From the NCBI GenBank assembly GCA_021785315.1, contig JAJYFX010000135.1:1-5819 (forward strand): 5,819 bases of DNA, written 5' to 3'. The position numbers and the translations under genes are program-made. How positions within the stretch are numbered: position 1 is the first letter of the stretch; every line of letters begins with the position of its first letter. Positions 1-4,697 of the stretch are shown in pieces. The notes beneath the pieces are model-generated. The model ran no database searches and was not told the DNA's origin. It saw nothing but the letters and a program-made list of their open reading frames with translations. This stretch comes from Actinomycetes bacterium. Lineage in GTDB: Bacteria; Actinomycetota; Acidimicrobiia; Acidimicrobiales; Acidimicrobiaceae.

Positions 1-199
1 CTAGGCGCTGATTATGAAGACCGCCCGACTTCGCTTTCGTGATCAGCTTTTCGGCAACCGGACGAAGCGCCTTGGCCTTGGCCTCGGTAGTCACGATCGA
101 TTCAGCCGCAAACAATGAGGCTGCTAGGTTCGACATGATTGCCTTTTGATGTTGAGCGTCACCGCCGAAGCGGCGGCCCTTCTTTGGGCGTCCCGGCAT
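1..199 (-). CDS. rplQ: 50S ribosomal protein L17, N-terminal part (gene runs off the left edge)
   Basis: L17 is a large-subunit protein that sits near the peptide exit tunnel and contacts 23S rRNA. The visible 66 residues begin [13 protein letters not shown] and continue with the family's conserved stretch: an N-terminal helix (residues about 15-33, with [10 protein letters not shown]) and then [19 protein letters not shown] (about 36-54), the hallmark of L17. The remaining half or more lies beyond position 1. The start is ATG at 197-199, only 2 bases after the rpoA stop, with an AAGGA ribosome site (206-210) inside the last rpoA codons at a spacing of 6. It is therefore almost surely translated from the rpoA message and possibly coupled to it. 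Product identity is certain; only the C-terminus cannot be judged. Confidence 0.96.
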   Translation of the reverse strand, partial: MPGRPKKGRRFGGDAQHQKAIMSNLAASLFAAESIVTTEAKAKALRPVAEKLITKAKSGGLHNQRL

Positions 200-201
200 T
201 T

Positions 202-1140
202 CTAATCCTTACTCTTTAACAGAAGCCCGCGCTCCTGCAAACGCGAAGTAACCTCGTCAAGTGACTTCTGACCGAAGTTTGTTATTGAAAGTAAATCATC
301 TGCTGTTCTCAGGATCAACTCACCGATGGTGTTGATTTGTGCCCTCTTGAGGCAGTTCCTAGGCCTTTCAGTCAGATCTAGTTCCTCAATTGGCAGACTC
401 AAATCCGGCGAAATCTCTTCCTCTTCTATGATCTCGGAAAGCTCGAGGCCCATGGGGTTCTCACTCATTTCGGCGATTACGCCAAACAAGGTCCGTAGAG
501 TATCGCCGGCAGATGCCAGCGATTCAATAGGAGTTATGGAACCATCGCTCTCGACATCCAGGATCAGCATGTCATAGTCGTTGGATTGCTCGACACGGGT
601 AGGCTCGACCGAGATCATTACCCGGCGTATCGGTGAAAAGATCGAATCGACTGGAATCACGCCAATAACCGAACTCGTCTTGTTTCGCTCGGCCGATCTA
701 TAACCACGACCTTTGTCAACCGTAGCATCCAAGGCCAGCCGGCCCTTTGCCGAGAGAGTCGCCAGCGCGAGGTCAGGGTTTACGATCTCCACATCAGATG
801 TAAGCTGGAAATCCCCCGCCCGGACTATGCCTGGGCCTCTTACATCCAGACGAATAGTCACCGGCTCGTCAGAGTAGCTTCTAAAAACGACGTCCTTCAG
901 GTTCAGCATGATGTCTGTGACATCCTCTTTCACGCCCGGAAGGGTGGTGAACTCGTGGAGGGCTTCGTCAAAGCGCACCTGGGTTAGAGCCGCTCCCGGG
1001 ATTGAAGAAAGCAGCGCACGCCTAAGAGAGTTCCCAATTGTATGGCCAAAGCCAGGCTCTAGAGGACCGATTGCAAACTTTTGGCGGTTGCCAACCTGTT
1101 CTCCCAATTCCTCAACGGAAGGCCTCTGAATAAAGAGCAA
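202..1140 (-). CDS. rpoA: DNA-directed RNA polymerase subunit alpha
   Basis: Alpha dimerises to nucleate RNA polymerase assembly and contacts upstream promoter DNA and activators. The 312-residue product has the full N-terminal domain (about 1-230), with the dimer and beta-binding motif [20 protein letters not shown] at 27-46. An acidic linker (IIEEEE, 237-242) follows, then a complete C-terminal domain (about 250-308) with RPRNCLKRA and the helix-hairpin-helix [10 protein letters not shown] (288-297). In E. coli terms the DNA-contacting R265, N268 and C269 positions appear kept (R259, N262, C263 here). The protein ends soon after the C-terminal domain, lacking the acidic tail of many actinobacterial alphas. 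The start is TTG at 1138-1140: an in-frame TAA lies 9 bases upstream, so no longer form is possible, and an AAGGAG site precedes the TTG by 5 bases. It sits 18 bases behind rpsD and 2 bases ahead of rplQ. Confidence 0.98.
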   Translation of the reverse strand: MLFIQRPSVEELGEQVGNRQKFAIGPLEPGFGHTIGNSLRRALLSSIPGAALTQVRFDEALHEFTTLPGVKEDVTDIMLNLKDVVFRSYSDEPVTIRLDVRGPGIVRAGDFQLTSDVEIVNPDLALATLSAKGRLALDATVDKGRGYRSAERNKTSSVIGVIPVDSIFSPIRRVMISVEPTRVEQSNDYDMLILDVESDGSITPIESLASAGDTLRTLFGVIAEMSENPMGLELSEIIEEEEISPDLSLPIEELDLTERPRNCLKRAQINTIGELILRTADDLLSITNFGQKSLDEVTSRLQERGLLLKSKD

Positions 1141-1145
1141 AGTAT

Positions 1146-1151
1146 CTCCTT
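1146..1151 (-). promoter_or_regulatory. Ribosome binding site that fixes the TTG start of rpoA
   Basis: On the minus strand this reads AAGGAG, a strong Shine-Dalgarno match 5 bases before the TTG at 1138-1140. With the in-frame TAA just upstream, it identifies TTG as the start rather than a later codon. Confidence 0.85.
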
Positions 1152-1158
1152 AGATCGT

Positions 1159-1785
1159 CTACTTGGAGTAAAGCTCAACTATGAGCTGCTCGCGGACGGG
1201 AACATCGATGTGCTCGCGTAATGGCGGATTGAGAACTGTCGCACTAAAACCGTCTGCGCTCATCTCCAACCAACCTGGAACTTGTCGATTAATGGTGTCG
1301 CGATTGTGGACGACCACAATGTACTCTCGAGCCTTTTCAATAAGCGAAACAACGTCGCCCTTACGAACACGGAGCGACGGAATGGTCACCCTGCGACCAT
1401 TCACCCGAATGAGACCATGGCGGACAAACTGTCGGGCCTGGGAGCGCGATGCCGCCCAGCCGGTACGAAACACCACGTTGTCAATTCGCAGCTCCAGCAT
1501 AGTGAGCAGGTTTTCACCGGTGATACCGTGCTGGCGGTTTGCTTCCTTGTAAGTGTTCACGAACTGTTTTTCCAATATGCCGTAAATTCTTCGCGCCTTC
1601 TGCTTCTCTCGCAGCTGGCCCAAGTATTCCGAACCCTGTCGACTACGCTCTCGGCCATGAACACCTGGCGGGAATGGACGGGACTCCATCGGACATTTTG
1701 AAGAGTCACACTTTGGACCCTTCAAATAAAGCTTCATTTTTTCTCTTCTGCACAGACGGCACACTGGTCCGGTATAACGAGCCAC
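1159..1785 (-). CDS. rpsD: 30S ribosomal protein S4 (zinc-binding C+ form)
   Basis: S4 is a primary 16S rRNA binder that starts 30S assembly and lines the mRNA entry. In some bacteria it also represses its own operon. The product is 208 residues, the usual length. Four cysteines at 9, 12, 26 and 31 (C-X2-C-X13-C-X4-C) match the zinc knuckle of the C+ form seen in Thermus. The S4 RNA-binding domain follows at about 95-160, with LELRIDNVVFRTGWAASRSQ and then GLIRVNGRRV. The start is GTG (1783-1785), giving MARYTGPVC as expected for the family. AAAGGA at 1791-1796 supplies the ribosome site 5 bases upstream. The gene lies 17 bases behind rpsK and 18 ahead of rpoA, so it is part of the same operon. 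Confidence 0.98.
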   Translation of the reverse strand: MARYTGPVCRLCRREKMKLYLKGPKCDSSKCPMESRPFPPGVHGRERSRQGSEYLGQLREKQKARRIYGILEKQFVNTYKEANRQHGITGENLLTMLELRIDNVVFRTGWAASRSQARQFVRHGLIRVNGRRVTIPSLRVRKGDVVSLIEKAREYIVVVHNRDTINRQVPGWLEMSADGFSATVLNPPLREHIDVPVREQLIVELYSK

Positions 1786-1790
1786 TTGCT

Positions 1791-1796
1791 TCCTTT
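1791..1796 (-). promoter_or_regulatory. Ribosome binding site for the GTG start of rpsD
   Basis: The minus strand reads AAAGGA, 5 bases before GTG at 1783-1785. It sits in the short rpsK-rpsD gap and supports the GTG start, which gives the family's MARY N-terminus. Confidence 0.75.
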
Positions 1797-1802
1797 CTCG
1801 GA

Positions 1803-2201
1803 CTAGACCCTACGGCGCTTCTTGGGGCGGCAGCCGTTGTGGGGAACTGGAGTAACATCCTTGATCGACTTGATTTCAATACCGGAATTGGCGATTGCCC
1901 GATGGGCAGTATCTCTGCCGGATCCCGGCCCCTTGAGCAATACGTCAACGTGACGCACCCCGTGCTCCATAGCCCTCTTGGCACAAGCCTCAGCAGCTAG
2001 CTGCGCAGCAAATGGCGTCGACTTTCGTGATCCTTTGAAACCAACATTTCCCGCGCTGGCCCACGCTAAGACATTTCCTTCTTGATCGGTAATTGACACG
2101 ATCGTGTTATTGAATGACGAGTGGATATGGGCAATGCCGTACGCAATATTCTTTCTATCGCGCTTTCTGGGGCGTCGGCCTCCGGGCTTGGTTTTAGCCA
2201 T
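1803..2201 (-). CDS. rpsK: 30S ribosomal protein S11
   Basis: S11 lies on the 30S platform, where it binds 16S rRNA and helps shape the E-site and mRNA exit region. The 132-residue product is typical in length and sequence. A basic N-terminal tail ([12 protein letters not shown]) is followed by the core with [15 protein letters not shown] (24-38), the [14 protein letters not shown] segment (54-67), the GPGSGRD loop (91-97) and the C-terminal [15 protein letters not shown]. The ATG at 2199-2201 shares one base with the rpsM stop (TAATG), a layout that usually means translational coupling. An AAGG-type ribosome site lies about 10 bases upstream inside rpsM. No unusual feature is seen. Confidence 0.98.
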   Translation of the reverse strand: MAKTKPGGRRPRKRDRKNIAYGIAHIHSSFNNTIVSITDQEGNVLAWASAGNVGFKGSRKSTPFAAQLAAEACAKRAMEHGVRHVDVLLKGPGSGRDTAHRAIANSGIEIKSIKDVTPVPHNGCRPKKRRRV

Positions 2202-2578
2202 TACTTACGTACCTTCTTCTTACCGGCAACGGTCTTCTTGGGACCCTTACGCGTCCTTGCATTTGTATGAGTCCTTTGACCCCGGACCGGGAGCCCTTTA
2301 CGGTGCCGCAAACCTTGGTAAGAAGCTATTTCCATTTTGCGCTTTATGTCTTGGGCCACATCTCGCCTAAGGTCACCTTCGACCTTGAGATTGGCTTCGA
2401 TCCAAGTCCTCAGCTTCAAAACTTCATCGTCGGTGAGATCCCTAACTCTCGTATTGGGATCGACACCGGTAGCTTCGCAAATCTGCTGTGCGGTAGTCAA
2501 ACCCACTCCGAATATGTAGGTCAAAGCAATCTCCAACCGCTTTTCTCTCGGAATGTCTACTCCGGCTATACGTGCCAT
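2201..2578 (-). CDS. rpsM: 30S ribosomal protein S13
   Basis: S13 sits on the head of the small subunit and forms intersubunit bridges with L5 and 23S rRNA, also contacting P-site tRNA. The product has 125 residues. It starts [20 protein letters not shown] and carries the helix-two-turn-helix region with YIFGVG, then [27 protein letters not shown] (about 87-113), the strongly conserved rRNA-binding signature, and a lysine-rich tail. The ATG at 2576-2578 is 3 bases after the rpmJ stop, so two stop codons in tandem (TAATAA) run directly into it. Its ribosome site is weak (AGGG, 7 bases upstream within rpmJ), which suggests dependence on rpmJ translation. Its stop overlaps the rpsK start. Confidence 0.98.
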   Translation of the reverse strand: MARIAGVDIPREKRLEIALTYIFGVGLTTAQQICEATGVDPNTRVRDLTDDEVLKLRTWIEANLKVEGDLRRDVAQDIKRKMEIASYQGLRHRKGLPVRGQRTHTNARTRKGPKKTVAGKKKVRK

Positions 2579-2581
2579 TTA

Positions 2582-2695
2582 TTAACCCTGCCGTTGCTTG
2601 TGTCGTGGATTCTCGCAAATGACCTGAACGCGCCCATGGCGGCGGATCACCTTGCATTTTTCACAAATTGTCTTGACGCTAGCTCTAACCTTCAA
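2582..2695 (-). CDS. rpmJ: 50S ribosomal protein L36 (zinc-binding C+ form), TTG start
   Basis: L36 is the smallest large-subunit protein and helps organise 23S rRNA near the L7/L12 stalk base. The reading frame gives 37 residues, the normal length: it begins [14 protein letters not shown] and ends PRHKQRQG. C11, C14, C27 and H32 form the classic zinc ribbon of the C+ form. The initiator is TTG at 2693-2695; no ATG or GTG exists in frame near the conserved KVRASVK start. AGGGG at 2702-2706 is a usable ribosome site 6 bases upstream. The gene lies 56 bases behind infA and 3 bases ahead of rpsM, the standard infA-rpmJ-rpsM order. Confidence 0.96.
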   Translation of the reverse strand: MKVRASVKTICEKCKVIRRHGRVQVICENPRHKQRQG

Positions 2696-2726
2696 CTTTT
2701 TCCCCTGATCAATCGGGATTCTGCAT

Positions 2727-2747
2727 CCAAACCTGTTCGGTTTTTGG
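2727..2747 (-). repeat. Small inverted repeat in the infA-rpmJ gap
   Basis: The minus strand can fold CCAAA(AA)CC around GAACA to GGTTTGG, a 7-pair stem with a two-base bulge. It fills the middle of the 56-base spacer between infA and rpmJ. No U-run follows, so it does not look like an intrinsic terminator. It could be an mRNA stability or translational control element, or chance. Confidence 0.35.
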
Positions 2748-2751
2748 AACT

Positions 2752-2976
2752 TTACTTATATCGGTAGGTTATTCTTCCTCGTGTGAGGTCGTAAGGAGTA
2801 AGCTCGATCTGGACTTTATCTCCGGGGAGAATACGAATACGGTGCATGCGCATCTTGCCTGAACTATGTGCGAGCACCTTGTGTCCGTTCTCAAGCTCGA
2901 CACGAAACATAGCATTGGGCAAGGGCTCCATTACCGTTCCCTCCAATATGATCGCATCTTCCTTGGGCTTGGTCAG
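2752..2976 (-). CDS. infA: Translation initiation factor IF-1, probable CTG start
   Basis: IF-1 binds the A site of the 30S subunit during initiation and works with IF-2 and IF-3. It is a single OB-fold (S1-like) domain. The core is plain: [20 protein letters not shown], then [20 protein letters not shown] and the end [14 protein letters not shown]. The family needs residues before EGTV, usually of the form KEDAI or KKDGAIE. These are present in frame ([10 protein letters not shown]) but have no ATG, GTG or TTG ahead of them. An in-frame TAG lies 9 bases before the only plausible initiator, CTG at 2974-2976. An ideal AGGAGG stands 5 bases before that CTG. This gives 74 residues, against 72-73 normally. 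The next alternative, TTG at 2944-2946, gives 64 residues, drops conserved sequence and lacks a well-placed ribosome site. Product identity is certain; the start is a strong inference. Confidence 0.95.
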   Translation of the reverse strand: MTKPKEDAIILEGTVMEPLPNAMFRVELENGHKVLAHSSGKMRMHRIRILPGDKVQIELTPYDLTRGRITYRYK

Positions 2977-2981
2977 CTCAC

Positions 2982-2987
2982 CCTCCT
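2982..2987 (-). promoter_or_regulatory. Consensus Shine-Dalgarno site ahead of infA
   Basis: The minus strand reads AGGAGG, the strongest ribosome site in the window, 5 bases before the CTG at 2974-2976. No other initiation codon in the infA frame lies at a workable distance, so it is the main evidence for the CTG start. Confidence 0.85.
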
Positions 2988-2995
2988 AAAACAAC

Positions 2996-3014
2996 ATTCC
3001 ACTACTTTTGGAAT
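2996..3014 (-). repeat. Short hairpin just upstream of the infA ribosome site
   Basis: On the minus strand ATTCCA and TGGAAT form a perfect 6-pair stem around a 7-base loop (AAAGTAG). It is followed by GTTGTTTT and then AGGAGG. The stem is AT-rich and short, so it is unlikely to terminate transcription by itself, but it lies 8 bases from the ribosome site. It may be chance. Confidence 0.3.
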
Positions 3015-3047
3015 TCTCCGATATACTCACTCAAACTGCGCGAACTG

Positions 3048-3069
3048 TTCACTAGGTTGGCTTAGTGAA
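3048..3069 (-). repeat. Hairpin with 7-pair perfect stem in the infA leader
   Basis: The minus strand has TTCACTA, the loop AGCCAACC, then TAGTGAA: a perfect 7-pair stem. The loop hexamer GCCAAC (3056-3061) can pair with GTTGGT upstream (3127-3132), five Watson-Crick pairs plus one G-U, which would make a pseudoknot. No thermodynamic calculation was possible. Confidence 0.45.
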
Positions 3070-3145
3070 ATACTCGACTTTGTATGGCTCTCAGATCTAG
3101 ATTTCGCCTATGTAGGACAAGGCTCTACCAACGATCCGAGGAAAC

Positions 3146-3196
3146 ATTATATTAGTTGGTGCAGCACATTATGCCTGCCATACAATCGCTTTTGAA
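3146..3196 (-). promoter_or_regulatory. Candidate promoter for infA and the downstream alpha-type genes
   Basis: In the 259-base gap between map and infA, the minus strand holds TTCAAA (3191-3196, 4 of 6 to the -35 consensus), then 17 bases, then CATAAT (3168-3173, 5 of 6 to the -10). A perfect TATAAT also lies at 3146-3151 but has no good -35 partner. A start from either would leave a leader of roughly 160-190 bases. Known actinobacterial operons often have a promoter before infA, which fits. The remainder of the gap shows no gene and no clear terminator for map. Confidence 0.45.
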
Positions 3197-3235
3197 CCCA
3201 ATCCATTCTATAGATCGTTCTTCGGTATACCCGCT

Positions 3236-3973
3236 CTACATCGTCAGAACCTCTGGACCGTTTTCCAGTATCGCAATGGTGTGTTCAAAATGGGCAGAGA
3301 GTGACCCGTCTTTGGTCACCACGCTCCACCCGTCTTCCAGGGTTGCGGTATCCGGACCTCCGACATTCACCATTGGTTCTACCGCTAGGACATTTCCAAC
3401 TTTCAATTTCGGTCCGGCGCTTCCCGGCCAATAGTTCGGCACGCTAGGAGACTCATGCATTGATGTCCCGATTCCGTGCCCCACGTACTCACGAACCACG
3501 CTAAAGCCCTCAGCTTCGACCACGTTCTGCACCACTCTGCCGATGTCATGGAGCCTGTTGCCCTCGAACATCACGTCAATTGCGGCCATCAAGGAGCGCT
3601 CGGTGACATCGATCAGATGCTGCGCAACCTTCGAGATTGTTCCAACTCCAACCGTATAAGCCGAGTCCCCGTGATAACCGTCAATAATTGCCCCGCAATC
3701 AATCGACAGGATGTCTCCCTCTTCGAGGCGATAGCTTCCGGGAATACCATGCACGATCATTGAGTTCGGAGAAGTGCAAATCGTCGCGGGAAAGCCGTGA
3801 TAGTTTAAGAAATTCGACTTGGCCCCGCGCTTTTCAATTACTTCTCGGGAGACTTTATCCAGTTCCAAGGTGGTGATACCAGGCCTCACCATGGCCCGCG
3901 TGCGCTCTTTGATCTCGATCACCACATTGCCAGCCTTGCGCATCTTTGCTAATTCTTCAGTATTGCGCCTCAC
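3236..3973 (-). CDS. map: Methionine aminopeptidase type I
   Basis: Map removes the initiator methionine from new proteins in the cytoplasm, using a two-metal centre. All five metal ligands of the pita-bread fold are present. Counting from the upstream ATG at 3985 they are D96 (SIDCG), D107 (HGDSA), H170 (GHGIG), E203 (AVEPM) and E234 (HFEHT). The substrate-side histidines H79 (VHG) and H177 (MHE) are also present. There is no N-terminal zinc-finger or SH3-binding extension, so it is the short form. I place the start at GTG (3971-3973), giving 245 residues beginning MRRNTEELAKMRKAG. A GGGAG site stands 5 bases before it, whereas the ATG at 3983-3985 (249 residues) has no ribosome site and an in-frame TGA directly before it. 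The gene follows adk by 23-35 bases and is probably cotranscribed with secY and adk. Identity is certain; the start is likely but not proven. Confidence 0.96.
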   Translation of the reverse strand: MRRNTEELAKMRKAGNVVIEIKERTRAMVRPGITTLELDKVSREVIEKRGAKSNFLNYHGFPATICTSPNSMIVHGIPGSYRLEEGDILSIDCGAIIDGYHGDSAYTVGVGTISKVAQHLIDVTERSLMAAIDVMFEGNRLHDIGRVVQNVVEAEGFSVVREYVGHGIGTSMHESPSVPNYWPGSAGPKLKVGNVLAVEPMVNVGGPDTATLEDGWSVVTKDGSLSAHFEHTIAILENGPEVLTM

Positions 3974-3978
3974 GCCTG

Positions 3979-3983
3979 CTCCC
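3979..3983 (-). promoter_or_regulatory. Ribosome binding site favouring the GTG start of map
   Basis: The minus strand reads GGGAG, 5 bases before GTG at 3971-3973. It overlaps the alternative ATG (3983-3985), so the ATG seems to be part of the ribosome site rather than the initiator. Confidence 0.6.
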
Positions 3984-4008
3984 ATTCAAGTTTCTAAGCT
4001 CGCTCGAG

Positions 4009-4674
4009 TCAGTGTGCTTGTCCTCTAACCCGATCAACAACTTCAACAAGTCGCTCCATGACTTCGTCAGGCGTACCCACACCGTCGACTTCAGCCAGCA
4101 AATTCCTATCAGAATAAAATTCCAACAAAGGCGCCGTCGATTCCTCGTACAGATCGAGCCGACGACGGATCGCCGATTCGGTATCATCCGGACGCTGCAC
4201 AACCTCACCACCGCAAATGTCACACGTCCAATTCATTTTTGGCGGCGACTCCAGCGAATAGTTGGCCCCGCAAGTAGAGCACACCCTTCGCGACGAAAGC
4301 CTTTTGAGAACGAGATCGGTTGGTACGTCCAAATCAAGGACAAGATCAATCGACTTAGGTTTTACCATTTCATCCAGCGCCTTAGCCTGAACCGTAGTTC
4401 TGGGAAATCCATCCAACAGAAAGCCGCGCGATGCATCGGACTCAGCTAGCCGATCCTCGACTATCCCCATGATCACATCATCCGGGATGAGTTCGCCACG
4501 ATCCATGTATGCCTTTGCAAGCAGTCCAAATTCAGTCCCCTCCTTGACCGCAGCCCGGAGCATATCACCCGTTGAGATGTGCGGAATTGCGAGGTAATGG
4601 GACAAACGTACGCACTGGGTACCTTTACCTGCACCTTGCTTACCAAGGACTACCAGCCTTGCGCCACGTGTCAC
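4009..4674 (-). CDS. adk: Adenylate kinase (long form with zinc-type LID)
   Basis: Adk interconverts ATP plus AMP and two ADP and keeps the adenylate pool in balance. Counting from the ATG at 4689, the P-loop is GKQGAGKGT (16-24), the AMP-binding region HISTGDMLR follows (37-45), and DGFPRT lies at 93-98. The long LID carries cysteines at 137, 140, 156 and 159 (C-X2-C and C-X2-C), typical of the zinc-holding form. The segment after it, RPDD then RRRLDLYEEST, has the catalytic arginines and helix. I favour GTG at 4672-4674 (221 residues, start MTRGARLVVLG) because GGGAGG sits 7 bases ahead and family members start only a few residues before RLVVLG. The ATG at 4687-4689 (226 residues) also has a weaker AAAGG site overlapping the secY stop, so either is possible. 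Its position between secY and map is standard. Confidence 0.96.
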   Translation of the reverse strand: MTRGARLVVLGKQGAGKGTQCVRLSHYLAIPHISTGDMLRAAVKEGTEFGLLAKAYMDRGELIPDDVIMGIVEDRLAESDASRGFLLDGFPRTTVQAKALDEMVKPKSIDLVLDLDVPTDLVLKRLSSRRVCSTCGANYSLESPPKMNWTCDICGGEVVQRPDDTESAIRRRLDLYEESTAPLLEFYSDRNLLAEVDGVGTPDEVMERLVEVVDRVRGQAH

Positions 4675-4681
4675 TACTCTG

Positions 4682-4687
4682 CCTCCC
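4682..4687 (-). promoter_or_regulatory. Ribosome binding site favouring the GTG start of adk
   Basis: The minus strand reads GGGAGG, 7 bases before GTG at 4672-4674. It begins within the alternative ATG (4687-4689). A rival AAAGG at 4695-4699 could serve that ATG, so the start remains open. Confidence 0.5.
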
Positions 4688-4697
4688 ATCCAAACCT

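Noticed and set aside
1706..1984. Minus-strand frame of 92 codons overlapping rpsK and rpsD
   Set aside because: It is an alternative frame inside two certain ribosomal-protein genes.
2442..2657. Minus-strand frame of 71 codons overlapping rpmJ and rpsM
   Set aside because: It is out of frame with both real genes, and the true rpmJ frame (2582-2695) gives a perfect 37-residue L36.
2727..2747. Possible intrinsic terminator between infA and rpmJ
   Set aside because: The stem has a bulge and moderate GC, and no U-run follows. Genes on both sides belong to one operon.
2267..2767. Plus-strand open frame of 166 codons over rpsM, rpmJ and the end of infA
   Set aside because: It is antisense to three certain genes and has no domain features or convincing ribosome site.
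2866..3195. Plus-strand open frame of 109 codons covering part of the infA leader
   Set aside because: It runs antisense into infA and the composition is not protein-like. The gap is better explained as a promoter and leader for infA.
3224..3231. Perfect 8-base palindrome GGTATACC just after the map stop
   Set aside because: It is too short to be a terminator stem and no repeat partner or known operator was recognised.
3946..4449. Plus-strand open frame of 167 codons
   Set aside because: It lies opposite adk and the start of map, both of which have complete family motifs. The translated product has no recognisable pattern, so it is an antisense shadow.
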